Below the pieces are notes generated by a model. The model was not told where the DNA came from. It made no database searches and was given only the letters and a program-made list of their open reading frames with translations. Shown here piece after piece: positions 15,669 to 23,060 of a DNA stretch of 64,000 nucleotides (the first letter of the stretch is position 1; every line of letters begins with the position of its first letter). Origin of the DNA: JAEUJM01 sp964635055 (GTDB lineage: Bacteria > Actinomycetota > Acidimicrobiia > Acidimicrobiales > DATDAH01); the NCBI GenBank assembly GCA_964635055.1, contig CAZWMT010000012.1:75244-139243 (forward strand), written 5' to 3'. A program made the position numbers and the translations under genes.

Positions 15669-16763
15669 ATGAGCTACGACCCCCACAACCCCGGTGACGA
15701 GGCCCTCGAGGCGACCCCCGCCGGCCAGGAGCCCGTCGCCGGCGCCGGCGCCCCGCCCTCACCGCCGCCTCCGTCGGACCCGCTGTTCGACGAGCCCGGC
15801 CAGGAGCCCTACGGCGCCCGACCGGCCGCGGCCTCGACCGGCGCCGCCGGCCCCCCGAGCCGCAAGACCCTCGTCGGCGCCGGCATCGGTGCCGCGGTGA
15901 TCGCCCTCGGGGCGGTGATCGGGATCAACCTGGCCGACTCCGGCGCCGAGAACGCCTCGACCGCCGCCGCGACCGGCATGCCCGGCGCCATGCAGGGCGG
16001 GCAGGGCCAGATGCCCGGTGGCACCACCGGCGCCCCGGGCGCCCAGGGCACGCAGGCCGGTCCCGGCGGCGGTGGCCCCGGCGGCGGCACGGTGGGCACC
16101 GTCGACAGCGTCGACGGTTCGACCCTCACGGTCGCGACCCAGGACGGCTCGTCGGTCGAGGTGACCACGTCGAGCGACACCGTGGTCGCGCTGGCCGAGA
16201 CCGGCTCGGCCGACGACGTCGGCGAGGGCGACCAGGTGCTGGTGATGGGCACCGCCGACGGCGACGCCATCGCCGCCGAGCGGGTGGTCGACCGCGGCAC
16301 CACCGCCACCGACGACAGCGCCGGAGGCCCCCCCGGGGGCATGGGCGCGAGCGGCGAGGTCAGCGCCGTCGACGGCGACACCTTCACCGTCAGCACCAGC
16401 GACGGTGACGTGACGGTCACCATGACCGACTCGACGACCGTGGTGGTCGAGACCCAGGGCTCGCTCAGCGACCTCTCGTCCGGCGACCAGGTGATGGTGC
16501 AGGGCGAGACCGGCACCGACGGCAGCGTGACGGCCACCCGCATCATCTCGGGCGACCTGCCCCAGGGCGGCCCGGCGGCCGGCGGCCAGACCGGCGGGAT
16601 GCAGGGCGGCCCGCCGGCCCAGGGCGGCACCACCGACGGCGGCACCGGCTCGACCGGCCAGGCGCCGGCCGCGCCCGGTGGCGCCACCGGCTCCAGCGGC
16701 TCCAGCGGCTCCAGCGGCCAGCCCGCCGGCGTCCCCAGCGCGGGAGGTGCCACCACGACCTGA
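15669..16763 (+). CDS. Membrane-anchored DUF5666-type repeat protein
   Basis: A 364-aa protein with a Pro/Gly-rich cytoplasmic tail, a membrane span at about residues 68-88 (LVGAGIGAAVIALGAVIGIN) and an outside region. Two copies of a small beta-barrel-like unit of the DUF5666 kind are visible: GTVDSVDGSTLTVATQDGSS...GDQVLVMGTADGD at about 137-205, and GEVSAVDGDTFTVSTSDGDV...GDQVMVQGETGTDG at about 230-290. Gly/Gln/Met-rich linkers surround them, and the C-terminus is Gly/Ser/Ala-rich. The function of DUF5666 proteins is not established; an envelope role is likely. It follows the GT39 gene in the same direction, and a hairpin terminator lies 22 bp downstream. Confidence 0.8.
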   Translation: MSYDPHNPGDEALEATPAGQEPVAGAGAPPSPPPPSDPLFDEPGQEPYGARPAAASTGAAGPPSRKTLVGAGIGAAVIALGAVIGINLADSGAENASTAAATGMPGAMQGGQGQMPGGTTGAPGAQGTQAGPGGGGPGGGTVGTVDSVDGSTLTVATQDGSSVEVTTSSDTVVALAETGSADDVGEGDQVLVMGTADGDAIAAERVVDRGTTATDDSAGGPPGGMGASGEVSAVDGDTFTVSTSDGDVTVTMTDSTTVVVETQGSLSDLSSGDQVMVQGETGTDGSVTATRIISGDLPQGGPAAGGQTGGMQGGPPAQGGTTDGGTGSTGQAPAAPGGATGSSGSSGSSGQPAGVPSAGGATTT

Positions 16764-16784
16764 CCCGCTCCCTCCGGTTTCCCC

Positions 16785-16820
16785 ACCGTGGGCCGCGCTC
16801 CCTCCGGCGCGGCCCACGGT
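16785..16820 (+). terminator. 14-bp hairpin terminator after the DUF5666 gene
   Basis: ACCGTGGGCCGCGC (16785-16798) pairs perfectly with GCGCGGCCCACGGT (16807-16820) around an 8-nt loop. It lies just after the stop of the DUF5666 gene. There is no U-tract. Confidence 0.8.
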
Positions 16821-16944
16821 CGCGCCCGAGCGTCCGCTGGGGATCCGATCGCCGCGCTCCCACCGCTGCGTTCCGGCTCGCAGGAGGAGCGCAGGCGACC
16901 CGAGGTCGTGCGTCGACCGAGCCGGGGCGCCGCCGGGCCAACCG

Positions 16945-17404
16945 ATGACCGACGCACGGTTGGCGTTCGTGGCGGTGGCCGATCTCGATGCCGTCTACCG
17001 ACCGATGTTCGCCAGCGTCCTGGCACCGGGCGAAGCGCTGGACGGGGTGCTCGCGGCCTCCCAGCGTCAGAGCGCGTTCAAGGGTCGCGGCCTCGCCATC
17101 CGGGGTGACACCGACGAGGCTCCTCTTCCAGCCGTTGACCCGACGGGGAGACGCTGACGGGCCCGTCCACGTGATCGCCCACGCCGACGTGAGCGAGGCG
17201 CGGCTGGACGGTGCCGGCGGGGCCTGGCCCACGATCGAGGCAGCCCTCGCGGACCACGCAGCGCTGAAGCTGGTGCTGCGGACGAGGGACGGCACGACCT
17301 GGAAGCTGATGATGATGCACGGCGAGGGCGTCTTCGGTGGGCTGGGCGGGGGTGACCCACAGCGCCGGGGCGTGGAGGCGCTGGCCCGCTGGCTCGACGG
17401 CTGA
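16945..17404 (+). pseudogene. PH-like domain protein with a one-base frameshift
   Basis: ATG 16945 starts MTDARLAFVAVADLDAVYRP and reads sensibly to GRGLAIR. It then falls into an implausible tail ending at 17157. The +1 frame continues with VTPTRLLFQPLTRRGDADGP, ISHADVSEA-like HVIAHADVSEARLDG and TTWKLMMMHGEG to the stop at 17404. Removing one G from the GGGG run at 17102-17105 joins both parts into one 152-aa protein with the strand pattern of small bacterial PH-like domains. Either the gene is broken or the run is miscounted. Function is unknown. It is convergent with the cupredoxin gene. Confidence 0.65.
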
Positions 17405-17436
17405 CGGCCCGGGCGCGTCGCGGCGCCGCGGTCCGG

Positions 17437-17880
17437 TCAGGGCGCGGGCACGACCTCGATGGTCCCCGACATGCCGTACGCGACGTGGCCGGGAAGGTGG
17501 CACATGTAGGCGACGGGTCCCGGGTCGTCGAACTCGTAGAAGGTCATCGCCCGGTCACCCGGGGCCACGCTCACCTCGCCCGGCACGGGCGGATGGCGGC
17601 GCTCGGTGCCCTGTTCGTGGCGCCGGTGCACCTCGGCGTCGCCGACCACGAGCTCGTGGTCGATGGGGTCGTGGTTCTGCACGACGAACTCCACCAGCGT
17701 CCCCTCCTGCACCCGCAAGGTCCCGAGATCGAACCGACTGTGCTCGATGCCGACCTCGACCTGCACCACCCCGGGCCCCAGCGCCTCCGTGCGGTCCGCC
17801 GGCGCCCCGATGGTGTACCCCACGGTGGCCACGGCCACCCCCACGAAGAGGGCCAGGGCCACGCCGGCGATCCGGTTCAC
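17437..17880 (-). CDS. Cupredoxin-like type 1 copper protein
   Basis: A 147-aa exported protein. Residues 5-26 form a signal or anchor helix (AGVALALFVGVAVATVGYTI). The remainder is a cupredoxin fold with likely type 1 copper ligands His75 (DPIDHELVVGD), Cys127 and His132 (YMCHLPGH), and Met137 (VAYGMSG). It would be an extracytoplasmic electron carrier or copper-binding protein. It lies downstream of the DUF2330 gene on the same strand, separated by a 276-bp pair of tandem repeats. Confidence 0.88.
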   Translation of the reverse strand: MNRIAGVALALFVGVAVATVGYTIGAPADRTEALGPGVVQVEVGIEHSRFDLGTLRVQEGTLVEFVVQNHDPIDHELVVGDAEVHRRHEQGTERRHPPVPGEVSVAPGDRAMTFYEFDDPGPVAYMCHLPGHVAYGMSGTIEVVPAP

Positions 17881-18156
17881 GTCTCCCGCTCCTGCTCGCT
17901 GCGCTCGCCGCGCGTTCCGCCACCCAGGCGGCGGGCCGCTCGCCAGTGCGTTCGGGCCACGAAGGCCGAGGCCCCGCCTGAATCCCGTTCGGCCACGCAG
18001 GCGGCGACCCGCTGGCTCACATCTCGCTCCTGTTCGCTGCGCTCGTCGTGCGCTCCGCCACCCAGGCGGCGGGCCGCTCGCCAGTGCGTTCGGGCCACGA
18101 AGGCCGGGGCCCAGTCCGAGTTGCGTTCGGCCACGAGGGCGGCGACCCTCCGAGAA
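17881..18156 (-). repeat. Two tandem copies of a 138-bp intergenic repeat
   Basis: Copy 1 (17881-18018) and copy 2 (18019-18156) are related over their full length, with CACCCAGGCGGCGGGCCGCTCGCC-type cores exactly 138 bp apart (17921 and 18059). Read on the minus strand in one frame, each gives a 46-codon unit (VARTHWRAARRLGGG, then ERSEQER). The unit length is a multiple of three, so the frame passes through both copies. No gene start serves them and they lie between the DUF2330 stop and the cupredoxin start. They resemble dispersed intergenic repeats rather than a gene. Confidence 0.8.
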
Positions 18157-18157
18157 C

Positions 18158-19216
18158 TCACGCCCGCACCCCGGCGGCGCGACGATCGGTCACGAGCAGG
18201 ACGGCCAGGACGACGACCGCGGCCACCGCTCCGGCGGCCAGGGGCCACAGCGGGACCCCGGCGGCGTCGACGGCCACCGGCCGGGCCTCGGGCGCCGACA
18301 CGCCGGTGTCGGCCAGCGCCGGCAGGGTCGAGCGGTCGGGCGACACGGCCAGGTCGTAGTCGAGGTCGCCGGCCTCGGCGTCCACCGCCAGGCAGGTGAG
18401 CCACATGTCCTCGGGCACCCACTCCATGCCCACGTCCGAGCGCAGGTCGGCCAGCAACGACTCGTCCGCCGGCTCGCTGCGCTCGAGGCTGAGCCCGGGA
18501 CCGCCGGCCAGCAGGTCGGGCTCGTCGTCGGTGAGCAGGAAGACGTCGGCTTCGACGAACTCGGAGGTGTCCAGCCCGAGGCTGAGGATCCGCAGCGGCA
18601 CCCACGGCGCATCGGTGGGGATCGTGAGCATGATGGGCGTGCCGTCGCCGGCGTTCTGGCCCAGGTCGGCGGCGCGGGAGGCGTCGAACTTGGCGGCCAT
18701 GAAGATCTCGCTGCGGTGCCCGTAGAAGTCGAGCATCTCGGGGGCGTCGGGCGTGAGCAGGAAGCCGTTGTCGCGGGCCCACGCGCCCACCTCGTCACCG
18801 CCGCCGCGCAGGACGGTGATGTCGAGCGCGTCGATCTGGGTCTCGATGAGCACCTCGGCCCCGGCAGCGGTGAACTCGGCGGAGTCGCCTGCCGCGGCGG
18901 CCGGCACCGGAGGTGCGACCTCCTGCGCGAGGCGCTGCAGCGTCCAGTCGCCGCCGCGCACCACCTCGTCAGGGACGTCGGGCAGCGGGATGATCGACCC
19001 CACCGACTCGCCGGTGCCGGTGAACTCGAACGACGTCACGTAGCGCTCCACCCCGTCGTGGTAGGCGGCCAGCGTGGAGGTGCGGGTGAGTTGGATCGTG
19101 CCGTTCTCACCCACGAGGCCCCCACAGGCCCAGGCCGGCGCGGCGGTGGCGACGAAGGCGGCCCCCGTGGCCGCGAGAGCGGCGATCAGGCGGTGTGGAC
19201 GTCGGGATGTGGGCAT
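18158..19216 (-). CDS. Exported DUF2330 family protein, membrane anchored
   Basis: A 352-aa protein with a signal peptide (LIAALAATGAAFVATAAPAWA) followed at once by the family hallmark CGGLVGENG. The large outside domain contains QLTRTSTLAAYHDGVERYVT, GSIIPLPDVPDEV and MLTIPTDAPWVPLRILSLGL, all characteristic of DUF2330. A C-terminal membrane span (LWPLAAGAVAAVVVLAVLLV) ends in a short basic tail, so it is a type I membrane protein. The function of DUF2330 is unknown. It is followed by two 138-bp repeats and the cupredoxin gene. The region upstream (19217-19323) shows no gene. Confidence 0.9.
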   Translation of the reverse strand: MPTSRRPHRLIAALAATGAAFVATAAPAWACGGLVGENGTIQLTRTSTLAAYHDGVERYVTSFEFTGTGESVGSIIPLPDVPDEVVRGGDWTLQRLAQEVAPPVPAAAAGDSAEFTAAGAEVLIETQIDALDITVLRGGGDEVGAWARDNGFLLTPDAPEMLDFYGHRSEIFMAAKFDASRAADLGQNAGDGTPIMLTIPTDAPWVPLRILSLGLDTSEFVEADVFLLTDDEPDLLAGGPGLSLERSEPADESLLADLRSDVGMEWVPEDMWLTCLAVDAEAGDLDYDLAVSPDRSTLPALADTGVSAPEARPVAVDAAGVPLWPLAAGAVAAVVVLAVLLVTDRRAAGVRA

Positions 19217-19323
19217 GGCAGCTCCCCCTCGGCTGATGACCCCCCTATGACGTCGGTCACACGCCCGCTGGTTCCCGCAACCTCCGGGAGAGGGAGCTCA
19301 GGCCCCGGCGGAGCCCAGGCTGG

Positions 19324-20541
19324 TCAGTCCGGCGAGTCGCCGGGCCAGGGTGCATCGATCGGCACCCGTCGGATGCCGGGGAGGCCTTCCTCGTCGCCCG
19401 GTTCGATGCGCTCGTCGCCCACGACCCACCGGAACTGCCCCGCCGGGTCGCCGGACAGGCGGTACGCCCCCGAAGGGTGGAACGAGGCCCAGCCGCCATC
19501 GGGAAGGTGGAGCATGATCAGTCCCTTCCGAGTGGGATCGCTCGGGTCGAGGAGCCGCACCTCGCCGTACTCGGTGGCGACGGCCAGGTGGCCACCCGCC
19601 CAATCGAGCGAGCGAGGCGCCTTGACGATGACGCCGCGCGTCGGTGTCACGCGAGCCGGAGAGCGGGCCCGACGGGACCACCATCGGCGCGGCTTCGGGG
19701 GAGGGGCGCTCGACGAGGTGCCCGCGACACCGAACCCCGGATCCCACAACCGCACCGTGCCGTCGGCGCCGGCCGAGGCCAAGCGGGTCCCGTCCGGCGA
19801 CCACGCCACGGAGACGACCCCGCCGGTGTGGCCTTCGAGCACGGCGACCACCACACCCACGGCCGGGTTCCACACCTGCACCGTGTCGCCGGGACCGGCC
19901 GCGGCCAAGCGGGTCCCGTCCGGCGACCACCGCACCGACGTTCCGGCGAACCTCAGGGTGATGACGACCACCTCGGAAACGGGGTCCCACAGCCGCACCA
20001 CGCCGCCGCCGGCGACGGCCACGCGGGTCCCGTCCGGTGACCACCCGACCGCTTCCACCGGCTCGTTCCGGCCGGTGTACAGGCCGTAGATCTCGGTGAT
20101 CCTGGCACCGGTGACCGGGTCCCACACCGACACCGTGCCCTCCTCGCCGCCGCTGCCCGTCGCCAGACGGGACCCGTCCGGCGACCACACCACCGACGAC
20201 GCGGCATAGCCCGGGCCGTGCTCGGCGACGACGGCTCCGGTGGCCGGGTCCCACACCCGCTCCGCGCCGTCGGCGCCGGCCGAGGCCAAGCGGGTCCCGT
20301 CCGGCGACCACGCCACCGACACCACCTCGCCAGGGTGGCCTTCGAGGGTGGCGACGGCCACGCCGGACACCGGGTCCCAGACCCGCACCGTCCTGTCCCA
20401 GCCGGCCGAGGCCAGACGGGTGCCGTCTGGCGACCACCGCACCGACTCCACTGCGGAGGTGTTCCACTCGACACTGGGGACGGCCGCACCAGGCGCTGGG
20501 CCCGGGTCGTCCGGAACAACCGGCAGGTCATCAACGCCCAT
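19324..20541 (-). CDS. WD40-repeat protein with STAND-type C-terminal module
   Basis: A 405-aa protein with about seven WD40 repeats of very high internal identity (WSPDGTRLASAGADGTVRLW and variants). This is unusual for old propellers and points to recent repeat amplification or conversion. After repeat seven a basic insert (KPRRWWSRRARSPARVT) interrupts the propeller. The C-terminus carries DGGWASFHPSGAYRLSGDPA, GQFRWVVGDERIEPGDEE, a module I associate with the C-termini of large WD40-STAND or TIR-WD40 proteins. No effector, NTPase or signal peptide is present, so it may be a stand-alone sensor or a fragment of a larger conflict-system protein. It is 57 bp downstream of the LysR-type gene on the same strand. 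Confidence 0.8.
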   Translation of the reverse strand: MGVDDLPVVPDDPGPAPGAAVPSVEWNTSAVESVRWSPDGTRLASAGWDRTVRVWDPVSGVAVATLEGHPGEVVSVAWSPDGTRLASAGADGAERVWDPATGAVVAEHGPGYAASSVVWSPDGSRLATGSGGEEGTVSVWDPVTGARITEIYGLYTGRNEPVEAVGWSPDGTRVAVAGGGVVRLWDPVSEVVVITLRFAGTSVRWSPDGTRLAAAGPGDTVQVWNPAVGVVVAVLEGHTGGVVSVAWSPDGTRLASAGADGTVRLWDPGFGVAGTSSSAPPPKPRRWWSRRARSPARVTPTRGVIVKAPRSLDWAGGHLAVATEYGEVRLLDPSDPTRKGLIMLHLPDGGWASFHPSGAYRLSGDPAGQFRWVVGDERIEPGDEEGLPGIRRVPIDAPWPGDSPD

Positions 20542-20598
20542 GAGGCCTCGATGATATGTCTGATCGCCAGATGCCCACAGGCGGCGACGCTCCGCCGC

Positions 20599-21573
20599 TC
20601 AGGCGGGCAGGGGGGCGTGCGACACCATGAGCTCCGCGCAGACCTCGCGGGCCAGGTCGACCACCACGTCGACCGCCGGTGCGCGGTGACGGTCCGGCAG
20701 GGCGATGCCGATCGTGCGATCCGGCATGGGCGGATCGACGTCGCGCACCGCGATGCCGGGGTCGTTCGGGTCGATGGCCAGGCGGGCCATTACCGCGTGC
20801 CCCATGCCCGACCGGACCATGGCCTGCACCGCGGTGTTGTCCGAGGTGCGGAAGATGACGTTGGGCTCGGCGCCGACCGAGCGCATGCCGTCCTCGATGA
20901 GGACCTGGCAGGCGGTGACGGTCTGACCGATGAGGGGCAGCCCGTCGAGCACCGACGCCGGCACCGCCTCGCCTTCCGGGCACAGCGGATCGTCGGCCGG
21001 GCTCAGGACGACGAAGGGGTCGTCGGCGAGGGGGATGAACTCCCACGGGCCGTCTCCCACCGGCGCGACCACGAAGCTGAGGTCGAGCTCGCCGGCGGCG
21101 AGGCGGCGCAACAGCTCGGCCTGCTCGTCCTCCTCCACCATGGCGATGCTGAGGTCGGGCCGCTCGCGGCGGACCCGGGTGAGCAACGGCGGCAGCACCT
21201 CGACCGACACGCTCTGGAACGTGCCGATGGTGAGGCGGCCCGTGCGGCCGGCCCGGTAGCCGGCCAGGTCGGCCTCGGCGGCCGCCACCCGGTCGAGGAT
21301 CGACTCGGCGTGGGCCAACAGCACCGCCCCCGCCGGGGTGAGCTGCACCGGCTTGGGCCCGCCGGGCCGCTCGAACAGGGTCTCGCCCACCGCCCGCTCC
21401 AGCGCGGCGATCTGCTGGCTCACCGCCGACTGGGTGTAGCCGAGGCGGGTGGCGGCGCGTCCGAACGACCGCTCGTCGGCGACGGCCCGCAGCGCCACCA
21501 GGTGGCGCAGCTCGACCTGGCCGAGGACCTCCGGGGCGGCGGCCACGTCAGGGGAAGAACCATTAGCACTCAT
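20599..21573 (-). CDS. LysR-family transcriptional regulator
   Basis: A 324-aa LysR-type regulator. The winged helix-turn-helix is at about residues 20-80 (ELRHLVALRAVADERSFGRA, ATRLGYTQSAVSQQIAALER). The periplasmic-binding-like effector domain runs from about 110 to 310 (GRLTIGTFQSVSVEVLPPLL, LSFVVAPVGDGPWEFIPLAD). It is divergent from a small 84-aa protein gene at 21634, with a palindrome in the 60-bp gap, so autoregulation and control of the small gene are likely. The effector is unknown. Confidence 0.93.
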   Translation of the reverse strand: MSANGSSPDVAAAPEVLGQVELRHLVALRAVADERSFGRAATRLGYTQSAVSQQIAALERAVGETLFERPGGPKPVQLTPAGAVLLAHAESILDRVAAAEADLAGYRAGRTGRLTIGTFQSVSVEVLPPLLTRVRRERPDLSIAMVEEDEQAELLRRLAAGELDLSFVVAPVGDGPWEFIPLADDPFVVLSPADDPLCPEGEAVPASVLDGLPLIGQTVTACQVLIEDGMRSVGAEPNVIFRTSDNTAVQAMVRSGMGHAVMARLAIDPNDPGIAVRDVDPPMPDRTIGIALPDRHRAPAVDVVVDLAREVCAELMVSHAPLPA

Positions 21574-21582
21574 GATGGACTC

Positions 21583-21596
21583 GATGATAGATCATC
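21583..21596. promoter_or_regulatory. Candidate LysR operator in a divergent promoter
   Basis: GATGAT-AG-ATCATC is a perfect 6-bp inverted repeat around a 2-nt centre, located between the LysR start (21573) and the small gene start (21634). It contains the T-N11-A spacing usual for LysR boxes. Confidence 0.6.
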
Positions 21597-21633
21597 GTTG
21601 GACCTAATGGAAGGCTCGTCGTACCGTCGACCC

Positions 21634-21888
21634 ATGACCAGTCACGAGCGCATCCCCACCTCCGAGTTCACCCACCGCGTCGCTCGCGACGGGGTGTCGG
21701 CCCACCGTCAGGAACTGGCCGACCTGGGTGCCCAGGCCCTCGCCCTCGGCGTGCGGCCCGGCGCCGCGGCCGTCCTGCTCGACCCGGGCTCGCCCGACGT
21801 CGCCCGCGAGCGGGCCTACGCCGTCGTGGCCCGGGCCCTCGGCCGGCGCCGCGCCGAGACGGCGCCGGGCTTCATCGTCGTCGCCTGA
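21634..21888 (+). CDS. Small conserved-looking protein divergent from LysR gene
   Basis: An 84-aa soluble protein, MTSHERIPTSEFTHRVARDG, with Ala/Arg/Leu-rich amphipathic helices (HRQELADLGAQALALG, ARERAYAVVARALGRRRAET). I recognise no family. A GGAAGG-like motif 20 bp upstream is too far to be a good ribosome site, so translation could begin from a short leader. The gene is credible because it shares a palindromic operator with the divergent LysR gene and has typical codon use. The frame remains open far upstream across the LysR gene, which is a composition artefact. Confidence 0.6.
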   Translation: MTSHERIPTSEFTHRVARDGVSAHRQELADLGAQALALGVRPGAAAVLLDPGSPDVARERAYAVVARALGRRRAETAPGFIVVA

Positions 21889-21974
21889 TCCCGGCGCGAC
21901 CTACACGCCTGGTTCGCCCTGCCCGTCACCGCGTCAGGCACCCGTTCGGGGGCGGCCGTGGCAGGCTCTGACCC

Positions 21975-22403
21975 ATGTCGACGACGACGACCAGATCACT
22001 CGCCGCCATCCTGTTCGCCGCGGTGCTCGCCATCGGCCTCGTCGGGTGTTCGAGCAGCGATGACAGCGACGCCGGCGGCACCACGGCGAGCGATGACAGC
22101 GACGCCACCGCCACCTCCGCGGCGACCTTCGACATCGCCGCCTTCGAGCCCACCGAGGAGCAGTGCGCGACGCTCGACTCGTCACCGACGGACGAGGCCG
22201 ACGTGGAGGCCCGGGCGGCGCTGTTCCCCGAAGGTCTCCAGGACGACATCAGCGAGTACATCGGGGGCCTCCTCGCCCACAACACCTCCGCCGACCCGGA
22301 CACCGGGGCGCCCACGGTGGAACCACCCGTGGCCAACGAGACCCTTCAGACCCTCATGGCCACCTGCGCCGGCGGCGGCGGCAGCACCACCGAGGAGGGG
22401 TAG
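21975..22403 (+). CDS. Small lipoprotein of unknown function
   Basis: A 142-aa protein with a signal peptide and lipobox (LAAILFAAVLAIGLVGCSSS, lipidated Cys25), an Asp/Ser/Thr-rich tether, then a small domain with two cysteines (EEQCATLDSS and LMATCAGGGG). A disulfide is possible. The helical core includes ARAALFPEGLQDDISEYIGG. I do not recognise a family. It is convergent with the 137-aa gene ending at 22513. Confidence 0.75.
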   Translation: MSTTTTRSLAAILFAAVLAIGLVGCSSSDDSDAGGTTASDDSDATATSAATFDIAAFEPTEEQCATLDSSPTDEADVEARAALFPEGLQDDISEYIGGLLAHNTSADPDTGAPTVEPPVANETLQTLMATCAGGGGSTTEEG

Positions 22404-22512
22404 CGACACCTCTGGGGTGACCGTCGGCGTCCCTCAGGCGCCAGTGATCCGCCGGACCACGCTCGACGGCGGGGGTACCCCTCCGGCCGTGCCCGGCGAT
22501 GCCTGCTCCGGC

Positions 22513-22926
22513 TTACTCGTCCGTGTCGGCCTCGGCGTCCGTGTCAGGCTCGGCGTCCGTGTCGGGCTCGGCATCCTGGTCGAACTCGCCGGCCAGCAGG
22601 CCGTTGGCGGTGGCCAGGGCGAAGGCCACGTGTGAGGCCTTCTCGTACACGGCGGTGAAGTAGTGCTCGGCGTTGCCGCCCTGGCCCGGCAGCGACGGGG
22701 CACCGAGCGAGCGCACCAGGGCGGTGGGGTCGTCGGGCACGGTGACCGCGGCGGCCAGGTCCTCGGCCGATGCGCCCGGCACCTCCCAGAAGTCGGCGGC
22801 GCGCTTGGCCTTGGCCTTGCCGCCCCCACCCTGGGCACCGCCCTTGGGAGCGTTGCCGCCGTTGTTGCCCGCGTTGGCGGCGCCACCGCCCTTGCCGCGG
22901 CCCGACCGGCGTCGTGAGGCGCTCAT
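22513..22926 (-). CDS. Helicase-operon protein with Gly/Lys-rich N-terminus
   Basis: A 137-aa protein. Residues 1-42 are Gly/Asn/Lys/Arg-rich and disordered, suited to nucleic-acid contact (RRRSGRGKGGG, GGGGKAKAKRA). Residues 43-115 form a helical domain (AADFWEVPGASAEDLAAAVT, AEHYFTAVYEKASHVAFALA). The tail is three near-identical acidic repeats (AEPDTD). It overlaps the preceding 45-aa gene by ATGA and so belongs to the SNF2 helicase operon. I do not recognise a named family; the context suggests an accessory to the helicase. Confidence 0.75.
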   Translation of the reverse strand: MSASRRRSGRGKGGGAANAGNNGGNAPKGGAQGGGGKAKAKRAADFWEVPGASAEDLAAAVTVPDDPTALVRSLGAPSLPGQGGNAEHYFTAVYEKASHVAFALATANGLLAGEFDQDAEPDTDAEPDTDAEADTDE

Positions 22927-23060
22927 GGGCGTCGCCCCGATCGTGACGGCCCGGAGGCCCCGCGAGCGGCCCGGACGAGAACGAGGTCGAGTGCGACGCC
23001 GAGCACGAGGCCGAGGGGCGTGCGCCGCCCCGGCCGGTTCGCGGTGGTGACGTGGCTCAT
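22923..23060 (-). CDS. 45-aa protein coupled at both ends in the helicase operon
   Basis: The ATG at 23060 overlaps the helicase stop (ATGA), and its own stop overlaps the ATG of the 137-aa gene (ATGA). The peptide starts MSHVTTANRPGRRTPLGLVL, continues GVALDLVLVRAARG and ends in a basic tail, so it has a short hydrophobic helix flanked by arginines. Double translational coupling with no spare bases is strong evidence for translation, though it could serve only to link the flanking genes. I know no homologue. Confidence 0.6.
   Translation of the reverse strand: MSHVTTANRPGRRTPLGLVLGVALDLVLVRAARGASGPSRSGRRP

Noticed and set aside
18158..18782. Second frame over the DUF2330 gene running through the 138-bp repeats
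   Set aside because: DUF2330 motifs and the signal peptide are all in the other frame; this one merely stays open.
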